Shown here one piece after another: positions 12,101-23,195 of a stretch of DNA of 64,000 bases. The position numbers were made by a program, and so were the translations under genes. The notes under the pieces are model-generated. The model searched no databases. It was not told the DNA's origin and saw only the letters and a list, made by a program, of their open reading frames with translations. Within the stretch, counting starts at the first letter, position 1, and each line of letters starts with the position of its first letter. The stretch is from Acorus gramineus (Eukaryota > Streptophyta > Magnoliopsida > Acorales > Acoraceae): positions 13,539,563 to 13,603,562 of the forward strand of contig CM060850.1 of the NCBI GenBank assembly GCA_030737835.1, in the 5' to 3' direction.

Positions 12101-13368
12101 TTGTGGCAAGAAATCTAACATTTTTTTTCGCTATTGTTGATGATCTGTTTGGGAAAGAGAATTAGATGATGTGAACTCTTCATAGTCGAATTTTTTTTTT
12201 TGGTCGTATGGTTTTGCCCAATTTGGGAACCTGGAGTTTTAAATCTTTTTTGGAATATATTCAGTCGGGGGAGAGGATTCAATGATCTCCCCTTTTTTTG
12301 GGATTTTATTACGAGGATTAATGATGAGGAAAGGATTCAATGATCCCCCTTTTTTTGGGATTAATGGTGATATTAGTTAGTTAAAGTGAATTTTTAAAAA
12401 TCTTAGAAAGGGTAGTCATGTCATTGTCATTTTGATGGTTTGAAAAAGTCAAACAAGAACCAATAGGAGAGTGCCACCTATTGGAGCTCACCAATGGAGG
12501 CCCAGGTAGCAGCACTGTTATAAAAAATGTGAACTTTTTGATGCAGTATATATACCTTGATACGCTAAGTGGAGTGTTTTATCAGAAGTTAGACTATTTT
12601 TAAATTGATGATCTAGTGAATTAGATGCTCATTCTAAATTACTTCATCAAAATTATCTAAATTTGATATTCCAGATTTGATACATTTTTTCAACATTTAC
12701 AATATTAGAAAAAAAAAATTAACCACAAAAAAATTTTGCAAAATTTTTCATTAAATGGAGAATATTTGGGAAGCTTTCCTTCATTTTCATTTTGTTGAAA
12801 TAACCTTCAATTAAAAATTAAAATGAAAAAAAAAGAAAGAAAGACTCATTGCAATAACCTAAAAATCTATAGTTCCAAAACGTAGCTATCTAGATGAGTA
12901 ACGACAAATAAAACAGTGAGTGATGACAAAAGCATATATTTTATAAACAAAATCACGAGTGATAACAAAAACACGAAGTATTATAAAATATTATAATAAA
13001 CGATGACAAAGCATAAAGTATTAAAAAATAATTATATTATTAAAATACGTATATATGATATTAAAATATGCATGTGCTATGTGACAGTATTAAAATAACA
13101 ATAAATTCACTAAAGTACAAAAATTATATAATTAGGTTACATGGTGAGGGATTCCTGCAAGAGTGATAAATAGCATAGAAAAAAATAAAAAAATAACCAT
13201 TTTTTTTTTTAAATAATAATAACCATTCTTTGGTTTTTGAGACTCACATCAAACAAAACTCTTTAAAGAAAACTCAGCATAGATGAATAAAAAGAAGGTT
13301 TTAAAATAAAAGAGATCAGTAATACAAGTGAGAGAGGAACAACAAAAAAATCTAATAAATAAAAGGGT
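9125..13368. repeat. Duplicated AT-rich segment, copy 2, interrupted
   Basis: Homologous to 7005-8572 but split by the insertion at 9814-12517. Homology stops at about 13366, where an LTR (13371) begins. In copy 1 the same point is followed by the GGGAGA array. Confidence 0.75.
9814..12517. mobile_element. 2.7 kb insertion, probable DNA transposon (Mutator-like?)
   Basis: Defined by comparison with the uninterrupted paralogous segment at 7690. It is flanked by a 9-bp repeat ttataaaaa (9805-9813 and 12518-12526). A 9-bp duplication suits Mutator-like elements, but the motif is low in complexity and the ends show only a weak inverted match. The interior has many copies of TTCAGATACA and its inverse. 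A possible exon at 10881-11075 follows TTTTCACCAG and reads GSDGDFMEDTCEDSIHLDD onward to VKL and a stop, possibly a captured or transposase 5' exon. Poly-C runs lie at 12051-12064. No full transposase is seen. Confidence 0.5.
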
Positions 13369-13370
13369 AC

Positions 13371-13890
13371 TGTAAACTAAATAGAATACTTGAACATAAA
13401 AGCATATAAACAAAACACACAAGGATATATAGAAGAGAAATAGAGAGAGATTTCTTATTCTTCACTTGTTAGTTAAGAAATACATGATGAACCCCTCTAT
13501 TTATAGGGTACATGGAGGAATCCCAAAGATTGAGAGCTACAAGTCATAAGAGGTGAGGGGGTAGTTAGTGAGGTGATTAAGAGTGGGGGTTATGGAAGTG
13601 AAGAGAGGGGGTTATGGAGAAAGTGGTGGGAGTTATGGGTGGCGGTTATCCACCATATTCACAACACTCCCTCTTGGATGACCACCACACTAAGATAATT
13701 GTCTCATTAAAACCTTGCTTGGAAAACCCAATGAGAAAAAAACCAAAGCGAATGAAAAAAAGTACAATATACTTTATCTTAGATTGGTGTATGCGTTTTA
13801 AGACTGCCTCGTTAAAACCTTGCCAGGAAAACCCAGTGGGACAAAATCTAGGCGAAGGAAAAAGAATACAACACGCAAATGTAACTGTTA
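13371..13890 (-). mobile_element. 3' end of an LTR retrotransposon (LTR + polypurine tract), minus strand
   Basis: The LTR is 13371-13666 (plus reads TGTAAACTAA ... CACAACA). On the minus strand it is preceded by the polypurine tract AAGAGGGAG (13667-13675). It contains a canonical TATAAATAG promoter box (minus, 13505-13497). The adjoining interior has two copies of a motif like AAAACCTTGCCAGGAAAACCC (13709-13735, 13815-13840), familiar from leaders of plant LTR elements. No second LTR or coding region follows, so it is a truncated end. Confidence 0.6.
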
Positions 13891-13891
13891 T

Positions 13892-14600
13892 GCAAGTAAG
13901 TTCCAAAAAAGGAAAAAAAATCCTTGATAGGCTATGTTCTTGGTGTTCTTTTCTAATTGGATTTTGTATTTTCTGTGAATAATAATTCATATTCTGTAAA
14001 GGATTGTTCATATTCTTGGAGTTTCATGTAATTTTTCTTGATATTGGACACTTTATCTTGGTGTTTATTTCTTTTTATACTATCTATATGTATATCTTAA
14101 TTTGGATAAGTAATTGAGCAGATGAACATTCATAAGCGAAGAGATGATTTATTTTAAAAGAATAAGGCAAGGAGGATATTATGCAAATGAGTTCCAAAAA
14201 AAAGAAAAAAAATCATCGATAGGCTCTGTTTTTGGTGTTATTTCGTAATTGGATGTGTATTTTGTATAAATAGTAGTTTATATTATGTAATGGATAGTTT
14301 ATATTCTTATTCTTGGAGTTTCATGTAATTATTCTTGATATCAGACACTTTATCTTGGTGTTTGTATCTTGTTATAATGTCTATATGTATTGAACATTCA
14401 CAAGAGAAGAGATGATTTATTTTAAATGAATATGGCAAGGAGGATAATATGTAAATGAGTTCTAAAAAGGGGGAAAAAATCCTTGATAGGCTCTATGCTT
14501 GGTGTTCTTCTGCAATTGTATTGTGTATTTTCTGTACATAGTAGTTCACATTCTATTAAGGATAGTTGATAATCTGTAACTATCCTTATGTTTTGTGAAT
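13892..14600. repeat. Tandem repeat, ~270-290 bp unit, about 2.5 copies
   Basis: Units start near 13892, 14181 and 14451, each opening with a GAGTTCCAAAAA-like block followed by CTTGATAGGCTCTG and TTGGTGTTCTT. The third unit is partial. No open frame is conserved across units. Confidence 0.7.
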
Positions 14601-17160
14601 TACTTCTTTTGAATTATTTCTTTTCTGTTAATGGTATTTATAATTATGTAATTGTAATTTATATATATATATATGTAAATGGATTGTTTCTTTTCTGTTA
14701 TCTCTTATCTTGCATGACTTAACCATTCATTTATAAATACATTGGAAGATAATGATACATCAATTGTGAAACCTAACTTATTGGAAGATAATGATTTTTA
14801 TGAAAAGGAGAGACAAAATGTGGAAGAAAGATGTCGTAGTTAGGTTGTAGTTGTTACATTAGTTATATAATGTGAGTATTTATTGAATTGACAGGTCATG
14901 TTTTTGGCGGGTAGTAAATGGACTTGTTGTTTGTGTATGTGTACTGGTTCTTTTATGTAATTTTATTATGTAATTCTGATTGTGAAACCTCATAGAAATG
15001 GACTAGTTCTTGGTGGTCATTGTACATGGAATTTTTCTTTTCTGTAAAGTATATTTCAAATTATGTAATTGATTGATAATTTATATTTTGTGATTTGCCA
15101 TATTCTTTGACTAGTTGTTTGTATAATTCTTTACTTCATTTCTGTGAGGCTGGTATTTAATTATGTTATCATAGATGTTTCAATTTAAGAAATCTTTATT
15201 CGTGATCTTGGTATTTATGCTATCATAGAAGTTACCATTTAAGCAATCTTCATTTTTGTGAGGAACAGACTGGTTGTTGGCGTGTCATGAATCCTAAATT
15301 ACATCAAACATGTTTACAATTTATATAAACCCAGTGAGTTTTAAAATGAAGTATCATCTAGTCTATGATTGCATATGAAGACTAGATATAGCCAGGACAA
15401 TGATATATTTACAGCATACTGCAAGCAATTTGAAATTTTTTGGCTACGTATAAGGATATTGAACAATCTTATAGGATTCATATATATTGATGTTATCCAT
15501 TACCACTATTATATATGTACACGATTCATGCATTATTTTGTTCATTTTGAAGTATAGTAAAATTTTGCACACGGGTAACCTGCAAAATGAACTTATGATT
15601 CCTGCTATAACTCACTTGGATCCGCATGGGTGTGATTCAATTGCTCTGAATTGTCTGACTTCACTCTTCATCAACATCATTATCTTTTTACCATTACGTC
15701 TCAGGTAAAATACAATGAAACATCTATTGAGAATCAGAATAACTCGGGAATGAATTCTTTTAAAGAAGAAGAGTACGATGTAAGACAAATTATGCAAATG
15801 AGACCACCAAAAGAGGTCCATTATAAATTAAGGGTCACAATCTTAGAATTACACAAAAAATTTTATATAAAGAAAAATATCGAGGAGATCTTCTAGATAG
15901 TTGTCCTACAACGAAAAATTCTCAGTTTTTGAAAATTTATTCATTTAGGCCTTCAAATTAGTTATTTTTACTATTTCTAGTAAGTTTTAGATTTGAACAA
16001 AGTGGTTTAAATAAACTTTGATTCCTAAAAATCGTATTTTCTATAGTTTTTAAAAAACAATGTTTTTGCACTAAAAACTGTAAATAACTTTTTAATTAAG
16101 CCAACTTCTTGAAACCCGTTTGGTAACACGTTTGAACTTTCTGCTTAATTAAAAGTAGAATCACCCATCAATCGTGTTACAAAACATGCCCTTAGTATAA
16201 AAGGAAAATTTGTAATCTATGGTTTTCAGTTTATGATTAATAATATTTTGAATTTCCTTCTTTTTAGGGTTTTATTTATTGTAGATTTCAAGGATTCCCT
16301 ATGGATTCAAGAGCTTACGAAATCTCAAAGCTTGTTGGATCTTTTCTACCGTTTCACACCGTCTTATTTAGTATAAACAATTCAATTTTTGTTTTCTTTT
16401 TTGGGTATTTTCAAGCATCTGTTTTTATACGATGAGATCTTTTTTTCTTACTAATGCTCGAGACATTGTTATTATCAGTAACCATTGTCTCATTGATTAA
16501 TGAGCATTTCCTTGTTTGGATGTTGTCGTCTATACATGTTGATAGGCCTGTTAGTTGGTGGAATTAAGCGAATCATGTTGATCATCTTCCAGTGTATTAA
16601 AATATGAAAATTATTTAATAAAAAATAAAATGAAAATTATTTTATACGACAAGTTGGAATAGAAACAATCAAATGCTTCCTACTCCGGTTCATTAAGTTG
16701 TTGGATAAAACATATGTTGTAGCATGGGATGTGGAGAGGACACAGTCTTGAATTTCTGATTTCTAGGATCTTTTTAAATTCTTTGCATTTATTTCATATT
16801 TTCCTTTTGTTTGGGAAACCAAAGAATTTGTATTACTAAGTTATTTCAGATTATTAACATGAATTCAAAATCTAATAAACAATTTGAATTTAATATAAAC
16901 GAAACGAGTTCATAAGTCATTTCTATTCTTAAGACTTTTTTAAAATTTCAGAAATTTAATATATTGAGCTAAGATTCCTTGCCAAACTATTTTAAACTGT
17001 AAATGAGAGTCACCATAATTGTATGAGCATAATTTTTTTTTGGGTTGGTAAATATGAATTATATTTCCTTGCCAAACTTACAATTATACATATGGAAGTT
17101 CAGAGGAGAGGGGAAATGAATGGAATGCCTGATAGGCACCCATTTACAGAAAAATTGAGA
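14601..17160. other. AT-rich region without recognisable gene
   Basis: Several short frames occur (for example 15651-15896 plus) but none has a recognisable domain or codon pattern. The 15940-16195 stretch matches 37230-37440 in inverse orientation (shared GTTTGGTAACAC and AATAACTTTTTAATTAA). This is probably a MITE family whose edges resemble a CGTTTGGTA end. Confidence 0.45.
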
Positions 17161-17470
17161 TGTTAGCAACAAAAAACATGGGAACCAGAGGAACCAGAGA
17201 AGATTAACTCAGCCGAATCAGAGCTCGTCCCAGCTGAATGAGCATTGTATGTGGATATCATGAGTTATTAAAGATGTTCTCTTGTTATTTTATTCATTCA
17301 AGGATCTTCAAAGATGAATATGATGATATATTTTGCCCATTTTACCGCTGCATCCATTGGTATCAGAGCCACAGCCGATTCGTCGCTTCCATAGTCGCCA
17401 GTTCAGTACTTCGGTAGCTTTTGTCGTCGCAATATCTCTGCCCAACCGCATAGATATTATCACATGTGAA
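17161..17470 (+). mobile_element. Ty1/copia-like 5' end fragment (LTR + primer site)
   Basis: A candidate LTR of 196 bp (17161 TGTTAGCAAC ... GCTGCATCCA 17356) is followed by TGGTATCAGAGCC (17358-17370), the initiator-Met primer site. A leader-like stretch runs to about 17470. No gag or pol and no second LTR follow, so it is a truncated relic downstream of the P450. Confidence 0.5.
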
Positions 17471-18000
17471 GGAGGTGAATTTTGCATGTGGCCATGAAAA
17501 AGTCTCATATTTTGTATTTTCAGTCAAATATTTAACCATTTTGAATGCTATAAACACCTTAAATCTCTCTCAATCTTTGCTTCCTCTTTGCAATAGTGAT
17601 TTATGATTTTGGAGTATTAATAAAAAAATATTTTTCATCTCTCAAAATCTTTGGGATCTATTTGATCATGGTTATATATATATATGCAGAAGCAGAAAAA
17701 TCTAAGGCTTCAATATAGAATTAGAGGAGTCCCATCAGAAGAATGCGAAAACATTGTTTGCTTTCCATGTGCATGATTCCATCTTTCATGGGGACAACAA
17801 GGTAATAATCAGACACATTGTGTAGAGTGAAAGGATGCATGCACCCTTGGATGCCTTCTCAGTGGTTTTATGATTGTTTTATATCAAGAGACCTGAAGCA
17901 TTTCATAATTGGTCTCAGATACAATCAAAACAAGCTCAAGCATATCAAACCACAGAAACTGAATTGCAGGTCTCAAAGACTAACAATATTGCAACCCAAT
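17471..18000. other. 3' flank of the P450 gene
   Basis: Holds the presumed 3' untranslated region of the minus-strand P450. No separate gene is seen. No unambiguous polyadenylation signal was picked out. Confidence 0.4.
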
Positions 18001-20482
18001 CTAGAGCTTGTGGAGAACTATTTGGAGACCATGCCTGGGGCTTGTTGTGAGCAGCTGGAATGGGCAATGCGCGTACTTGGGGGACAGCGTGAAAGCATAG
18101 CGTTGCAGTATCATCGACAGAGCTATCTTAGCTTCCATGGTCGCAAAACTCGATCCAACGCAATTCCTAGGCCCCATGCCGAATGGAATGTACGCACTGG
18201 AATTGTTGTTTGTCGCTTTGGCCACTCCTTCTGCGAATCGCTCTGGTCGAAAGAGGTGGACGTCTTCTCCCCAGATCTCTGGGTCATGGTGGACTGCGAG
18301 AGGGGAAATTAAAAGCTCCATATTCGGTGTCAAGGTTAGCTTCCCTAGCTTAACCTCCCTTTGGACTGCTCTAGTGAGCAAAACTGCTGGGGGGTACAAC
18401 CTTAGACTCTCATTGATGATCATGTTCATCTGCAACACAAAAATGAAAATTACACCAAAAAGTGAACTTTAGTATTGAAATTATGCTCAGTCTGGGACTA
18501 ATCGTCGATCTGATTCAATTTTTGGAAAATCAGATTTTCAGATAATTGATCAGCAAGTATAGTTTTGTGTCAAAAGACGAAACTGCTTGGAAAAGGTGGT
18601 TAAAACTATCCTTTAGCTTTTGCAAAAAAAAAAAAAAAAAGTCATTCAAAATTTCTTCCATAAAGGACCTAAACCTACCAGTTTCAATTTCTGAAATCCA
18701 TTATCATCTGAAGCTAGGTTGTTATAACCAAAGATCTCGATCACTTCCTTCCTCGCCTTATCCTGCCAATCGGGCTCCATCGCCAAGAGAAGAACCGTCC
18801 ACGTGAGCAATGCCAATGTCGTGTCATGCCCCGCAAGGTAGAATGTCTTGCACTCATCAATCACTTCATCGATCGAGATTCTTGTGTTCTCGTCCACCTC
18901 TCGAGTTCCTTTAACCAGCGAAGCAAGGAAGTCGAAGCCATAGTCATCCAACTCTCCCTTCTCTACTTTCTCTTCTCTTCTTCCTATAAGTTCTATAATG
19001 GACTTCCTTATTTCTTCTTCCACATTGTCTGATTCGATGTCATCTTGAGTTCGATAATGCCTCCTTAAACATGGAAACAAATATCATGTATGGATTATTT
19101 GTGCTTTAGATAACAAAAGCAAGAATAGATTGACTCACTCGATGATTGGGAGTTTCACATTGTGGGCATTTCTAGAGATGATGTTAATGAGTTGTCTCAT
19201 TTTATCAAAGACATTTTTCCCTTCACTGTAACTACTCCCAAAAGCAGTCCTGGAAATGGCATCGGATGTCATAACCCTGAACTCTTCGTAGGCTTCGACC
19301 TCTTTGAGCTTGCTCCATCTCTCTAGCATCTTCTCCACGCTTGCCACCATCAAAGGGATCATGTTCTACATGAAGGCATCAAAGGGATCATGTACCCATA
19401 TATATACTTGAGACCTTTGAAGAAGATCTTGGTAGCTAGACAATTGTGTGGATTTATGTTTAGACGGTGAAAATCTGCATGTATATGTATGGAATCCATG
19501 ATAAGTAACTAAGAAGGCTCTCTTTTAGGTAGCGACATAATCTATATAGGGATAGATAACTATACCTATGGGTTAAGTAATTTTTAGTTTGATTGTATTT
19601 TAAGTTATTCTTGTTGGGTTGACCATACATAAATGTGCATAAAATATGAATAAGATATAGACAATGATTTATAATAAGTGAAAAAATTATTTGATGTGTG
19701 AAATCGTGATGACAGACAATTTGACAGTGGCCCCCTTATGCCAGTGGAATAGATTGAGTAGAATTACATAATTCCAAGGAAGATATGAAAGTCCAACCTA
19801 GCTATTCCTTGCAAACCAACAAGTTTCATAGGCTCACTCACCCCTCTGTTCCACCCCTTTCCACATCCATTATTCGACTGAAATGGGGGCTAAAAGCATA
19901 AATACCTTTAGACTCTCAGCGTGGAAAGCACGATTCGCCAGTTTCCGAAGCCTAACCCACTTCTTCCCTTCAGTTGTCGCCAGACCATCTCCCAACAGCT
20001 TCCTCACATACTCCCTCGACTTTTGCTTTGCATATGCTCCATCTTTGTTGCTTAAAATTTCCTTGACAAGCTCCATATCATTTACAAACAGCTGCGCCTT
20101 TGGACCGTGCCAAGAGAGGAAAATCTTACCTATGTTCATTTAATCATTTGTATCCACAATTAGACCAACTAAACAAGTTTTTGAATGTTTATTAGCATCG
20201 TTAAGGATCATTACCGTAGGTTTTGTTCCACTCATAAATGTGGGGTTGGATCTTGGGGAAGATGTCATGTGAGAGCTCCATTGGAGAATCCATCGATTCC
20301 CTTAGCATGTTTGTGGCTTCTTTGGTGCTTCCATGGAGGAACTTGTAAGGGGGACCCTTGATGCCTTGCGCCTCCATTGCCTTTTTCAAGTGAATTGGAT
20401 CCCAACATAAGATTGGAAGGAATTTGTGAAGGCATAAGAACAGAGGGGCCAATATGATCAGCACTGCAATTAGTGTCTCCAT
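18001..20482 (-). CDS. Cytochrome P450, CYP749A-like (CYP72 clan), five exons, intact
   Basis: Predicted 510-aa ER-anchored heme monooxygenase. Exons: 20482-20215, 20129-19906, 19365-19139, 19063-18679, 18429-18001. All introns are GT-AG and the phases agree (1533 nt in total). Order of parts: N-terminal hydrophobic anchor (METLIAVLIILAPLFLCL), KGPPYKFLHG hinge, C-helix region WVRLRKLANRAFH, I-helix oxygen motif AGHDTT, K-helix ExxR as ESLR, PERF in the meander, and heme loop FGMGPRNCVG with its cysteine. Length and five-exon structure fit CYP72-clan genes; many of these oxidise hormones or terpenoids, but CYP749 substrates are not known to me. It sits 5' to 3' alongside SOT-A2 in the same orientation. 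A truncated duplicate lies at 3336-3958. Intron 2 is the longest (540 bp). Confidence 0.93.
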
Positions 20483-21038
20483 TGTTTGGTATTGGTTAAG
20501 AGTTTCAAGTTCTTTTATAAATGAAGTAGGTGTTTATTTTAATCTGTTATAAATTTGGTGTTTAAATTGTTGCATGCTCTTCATGTTCATGAATTATGAA
20601 CTTTGTTGTTACCAATGGAATTTTGCATTTGGATTATATAGTGGCATCTTATGCATGCTATGGAAACTGTATGAAAATTAAAGTAAATGTTTTTAATTGA
20701 TGCCTCGTAGAAACCTTCATCATCGGACTTCTATATGTAATCAAACTAAATTCTTATGTAGTGAATTACTTTCAGAGCTTTCTTAATAGACATTATAAAA
20801 TTGCACCATGCGCTTCTAATTAATGTATAAATTATGGGAGAGGATTTTTTTATATTGATAATTAGGAAACTTTGTACTGGAGTAACTGAACAAAATTACA
20901 TATGTACATTACAATATTCACAAAAAGAAGATCTGATCCTCACAAAGGAGGAGTTCATAAATGCATAAGTTAATTCTCCAAAAGCAGAGATTCACCAAAT
21001 TGTATTATCATTAATAAATGATTAAAGCATTGAATTAA
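20483..21038. other. Upstream region of P450, partly duplicated
   Basis: 20483-20845 aligns with 3959-4330 and would contain the promoter. At about 20844-20995 there is extra sequence absent from copy 1. It starts with an A/T run and is followed by GTATTATCATTAATAAATGATTAAAGC, which is shared with copy 1. It is possibly another retroposon, but no clear duplication was found. Confidence 0.5.
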
Positions 21039-21533
21039 GAGTTAAAGTCATTTAGGTCCCTGTAAACATGGATAATCCCATAATCTAAGTTGGGGCAGAC
21101 ATATAAATCCTTGAAAACTCACAAGAACCCGTATATATCCATATCTTCAACAAAATTGAATCACAATTCAAATTATTTTAGTTAACTATAACTCATACTA
21201 TGAAATGACTAAATTATTCCTAATTTTTCAACCCCTCCACACAATGTCGAGGTAGAAGATGAAGAAATATATATAAAAGTTCTACAGAGGTAATTTGGTA
21301 TTTTGCGTGAATAAATTTATATTTATGATTATTTATAGGAATTATAATGTCTATACAAGTACATGGTGATGAAATATTATGAAAATATTCTGTTAATTTG
21401 GATGAAAATTTCCCCCATGGATGATAATTGGATTTTTATGAGTTTTTAGGGATTTGTTTGTGTGCCCCAACTTTGACAGGGACATATATGAGATTACCAA
21501 TATTGTTTGGAGGGATGTAAATGCCTTTAACCC
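21039..21533. mobile_element. Mutator-like MITE
   Basis: The ends are inverted: GAGTTAAAGTCATTTAGG at left against the reverse complement of the right end, GGGTTAAAGGCATTTACA. It is flanked by 9-bp near repeats ttgaattaa (21030-21038) and atgaattaa (21534-21542). The paralogous sequence at about 4545 and a nearby duplicate at 21640 show the uninterrupted site. No coding content. Confidence 0.65.
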
Positions 21534-21820
21534 ATGAATTAAATAACATTTGTTTGAATGCTATTGTCTATTCATAATTAAGCATTGTTAATCCTCCATG
21601 GCGCGGGCGCATTGTTATTATCATTAATAAATTATTAAAGCATTGAATTAAATAACATTTGTTTGAATGCTATTGCCTATGTTGATATACATTTTAGTTG
21701 ATCGAATTAAGCAAATTTTCAGTTCGATGTCATATAGGCAAAGACAAAATTGTATGTCTTCAATTGAGAATATTAATAAAATTACATTCGGGTTTATACA
21801 ATCTGAGCTGCAAATAATTT

Positions 21821-21996
21821 TTTTTTTTTTTGTTTTTTTTGGTAAGAAGGCCCAATGGGAAGGGCTATATGTATACATTCATTATATCAAAATTCTACAA
21901 AGCTAATTCAAACCTATACAGTTCTGGTTGCTGTTGCCATTACACTGATGTAGGATCCATTCAATACATTTTATAACACTTTCATACTCCTGCTGT
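21821..21996 (-). mobile_element. Short poly(A) retroposon with 17-bp target duplication
   Basis: Flanked by perfect repeats tgagctgcaaataattt (21804-21820 and 21997-22013). The T-run from 21821 is the tail of a minus-strand retroposon of about 176 bp. It is different in sequence from the one at 4339-4505. It could be a SINE or a 5'-truncated LINE. Confidence 0.75.
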
Positions 21997-23047
21997 TGAG
22001 CTGCAAATAATTTAGGTGTCAGGTAAGAGAAAGAGGGATTATTTAGGTGTTAATGGATTGGAGTCCCTACTTTTTCCCAATTAAAAAAAATAGAAGAAAA
22101 AAAAAAAGGGAGGTTCACTTATCAGTATAATTGTTCAAGCGCGGTCTTAAAAAGGGAAAAAGAAACACACAAGAAGCAGCACAAGAGCATTTTAAACCAC
22201 AGTCATTAAACCCCTATTTGAATAGTAGAATATAGTAGATTAGGAGTGAATAAGCCTAAAAAGTTACCTATCTAAATGGGTTTAGTTGTGTCAGAATATG
22301 TAGAAATAAGTTGATATTTATATCGATGTTTTCATTCGAGTACTCAATCCTATTTCACTAGTATAAGGGAGACTCACACGTCAAATTACTTGACATCATT
22401 TCTTATAAATTAGGAGATTTACATTTCAAATGATTTTTTAACTTTATTTGAACGAGAATAACTATAAATATAATTAAAAAAATATGATTATCTATATTTA
22501 TTCCATAATACCTTATGTCACTACACAAACAAAAGCTAAGGTTCACCAAATCAAAGATAAGACCTCAAATGTCAAACCCAAACCTCTCATAAGCATAGAT
22601 AAGGAGCATCACATGTTACAACAGTCTTAACCATGCACGCCTAGAATTCCAACCCAGATTCTCTCAGCTTCTCCTCCGTGATCTGATCGAGCCGCTCTGC
22701 CATCTCCGGCATGAGATGACTCTTTCAGTCCCCGACCTTGCCTCACTTGAAGAACGTCTGATTCTTGACCGACCCAAACCTCCCATACTTGTTCACCTCC
22801 AGTCCACTCGACCTCTCAAAGCTGCACATCCCAACAATGTCCTCCACCTTCCCTTCCTTCTCCTCTTCCTCAGAGAATGGACACCCAATGAACTCCCCCA
22901 ACCTCTTCAAACTCCCTCTAGTGTCCCCCTTCAATTGTTCATACTTCATGAATAGCACCCTTTTTGGCTTCTGCAAGCTCTCCCTCTAGTAACCCAACGT
23001 GTGCACCCATATCGGTCCCCCCAGGGAGACGCTCGAGCAAAAGAGCT

Positions 23048-23182
23048 TGATAGAAACAGAGAATAAAATAATGGGAATCTTTGTATTCCACTTAGGGTTT
23101 AATCCCTTTATATATACAAATGTCTAGGAGTTACACGTGTAATACACTACACACATTATAAGATAACACATATAATCTAACA
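23048..23182 (-). repeat. 3' LTR of copia element
   Basis: 135 bp, TGATAGAAAC ... AATCTAACA as read on plus. Three differences from the other LTR. Confidence 0.93.
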
Positions 23183-23195
23183 GCCCTCCTCAAAC

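Noticed and set aside
15369-15896. Short plus-strand frames as a small gene
   Set aside because: No domain, no splice logic and an AT-rich random-like composition.
17818-18472. Plus-strand open frames across P450 exon 5
   Set aside because: Antisense of the heme-binding exon.
20508-20520. TATA box of the P450 gene (TTTATAAAAG on minus)
   Set aside because: Only about 30 bp from the ATG, which leaves almost no 5' leader; too weak to annotate.
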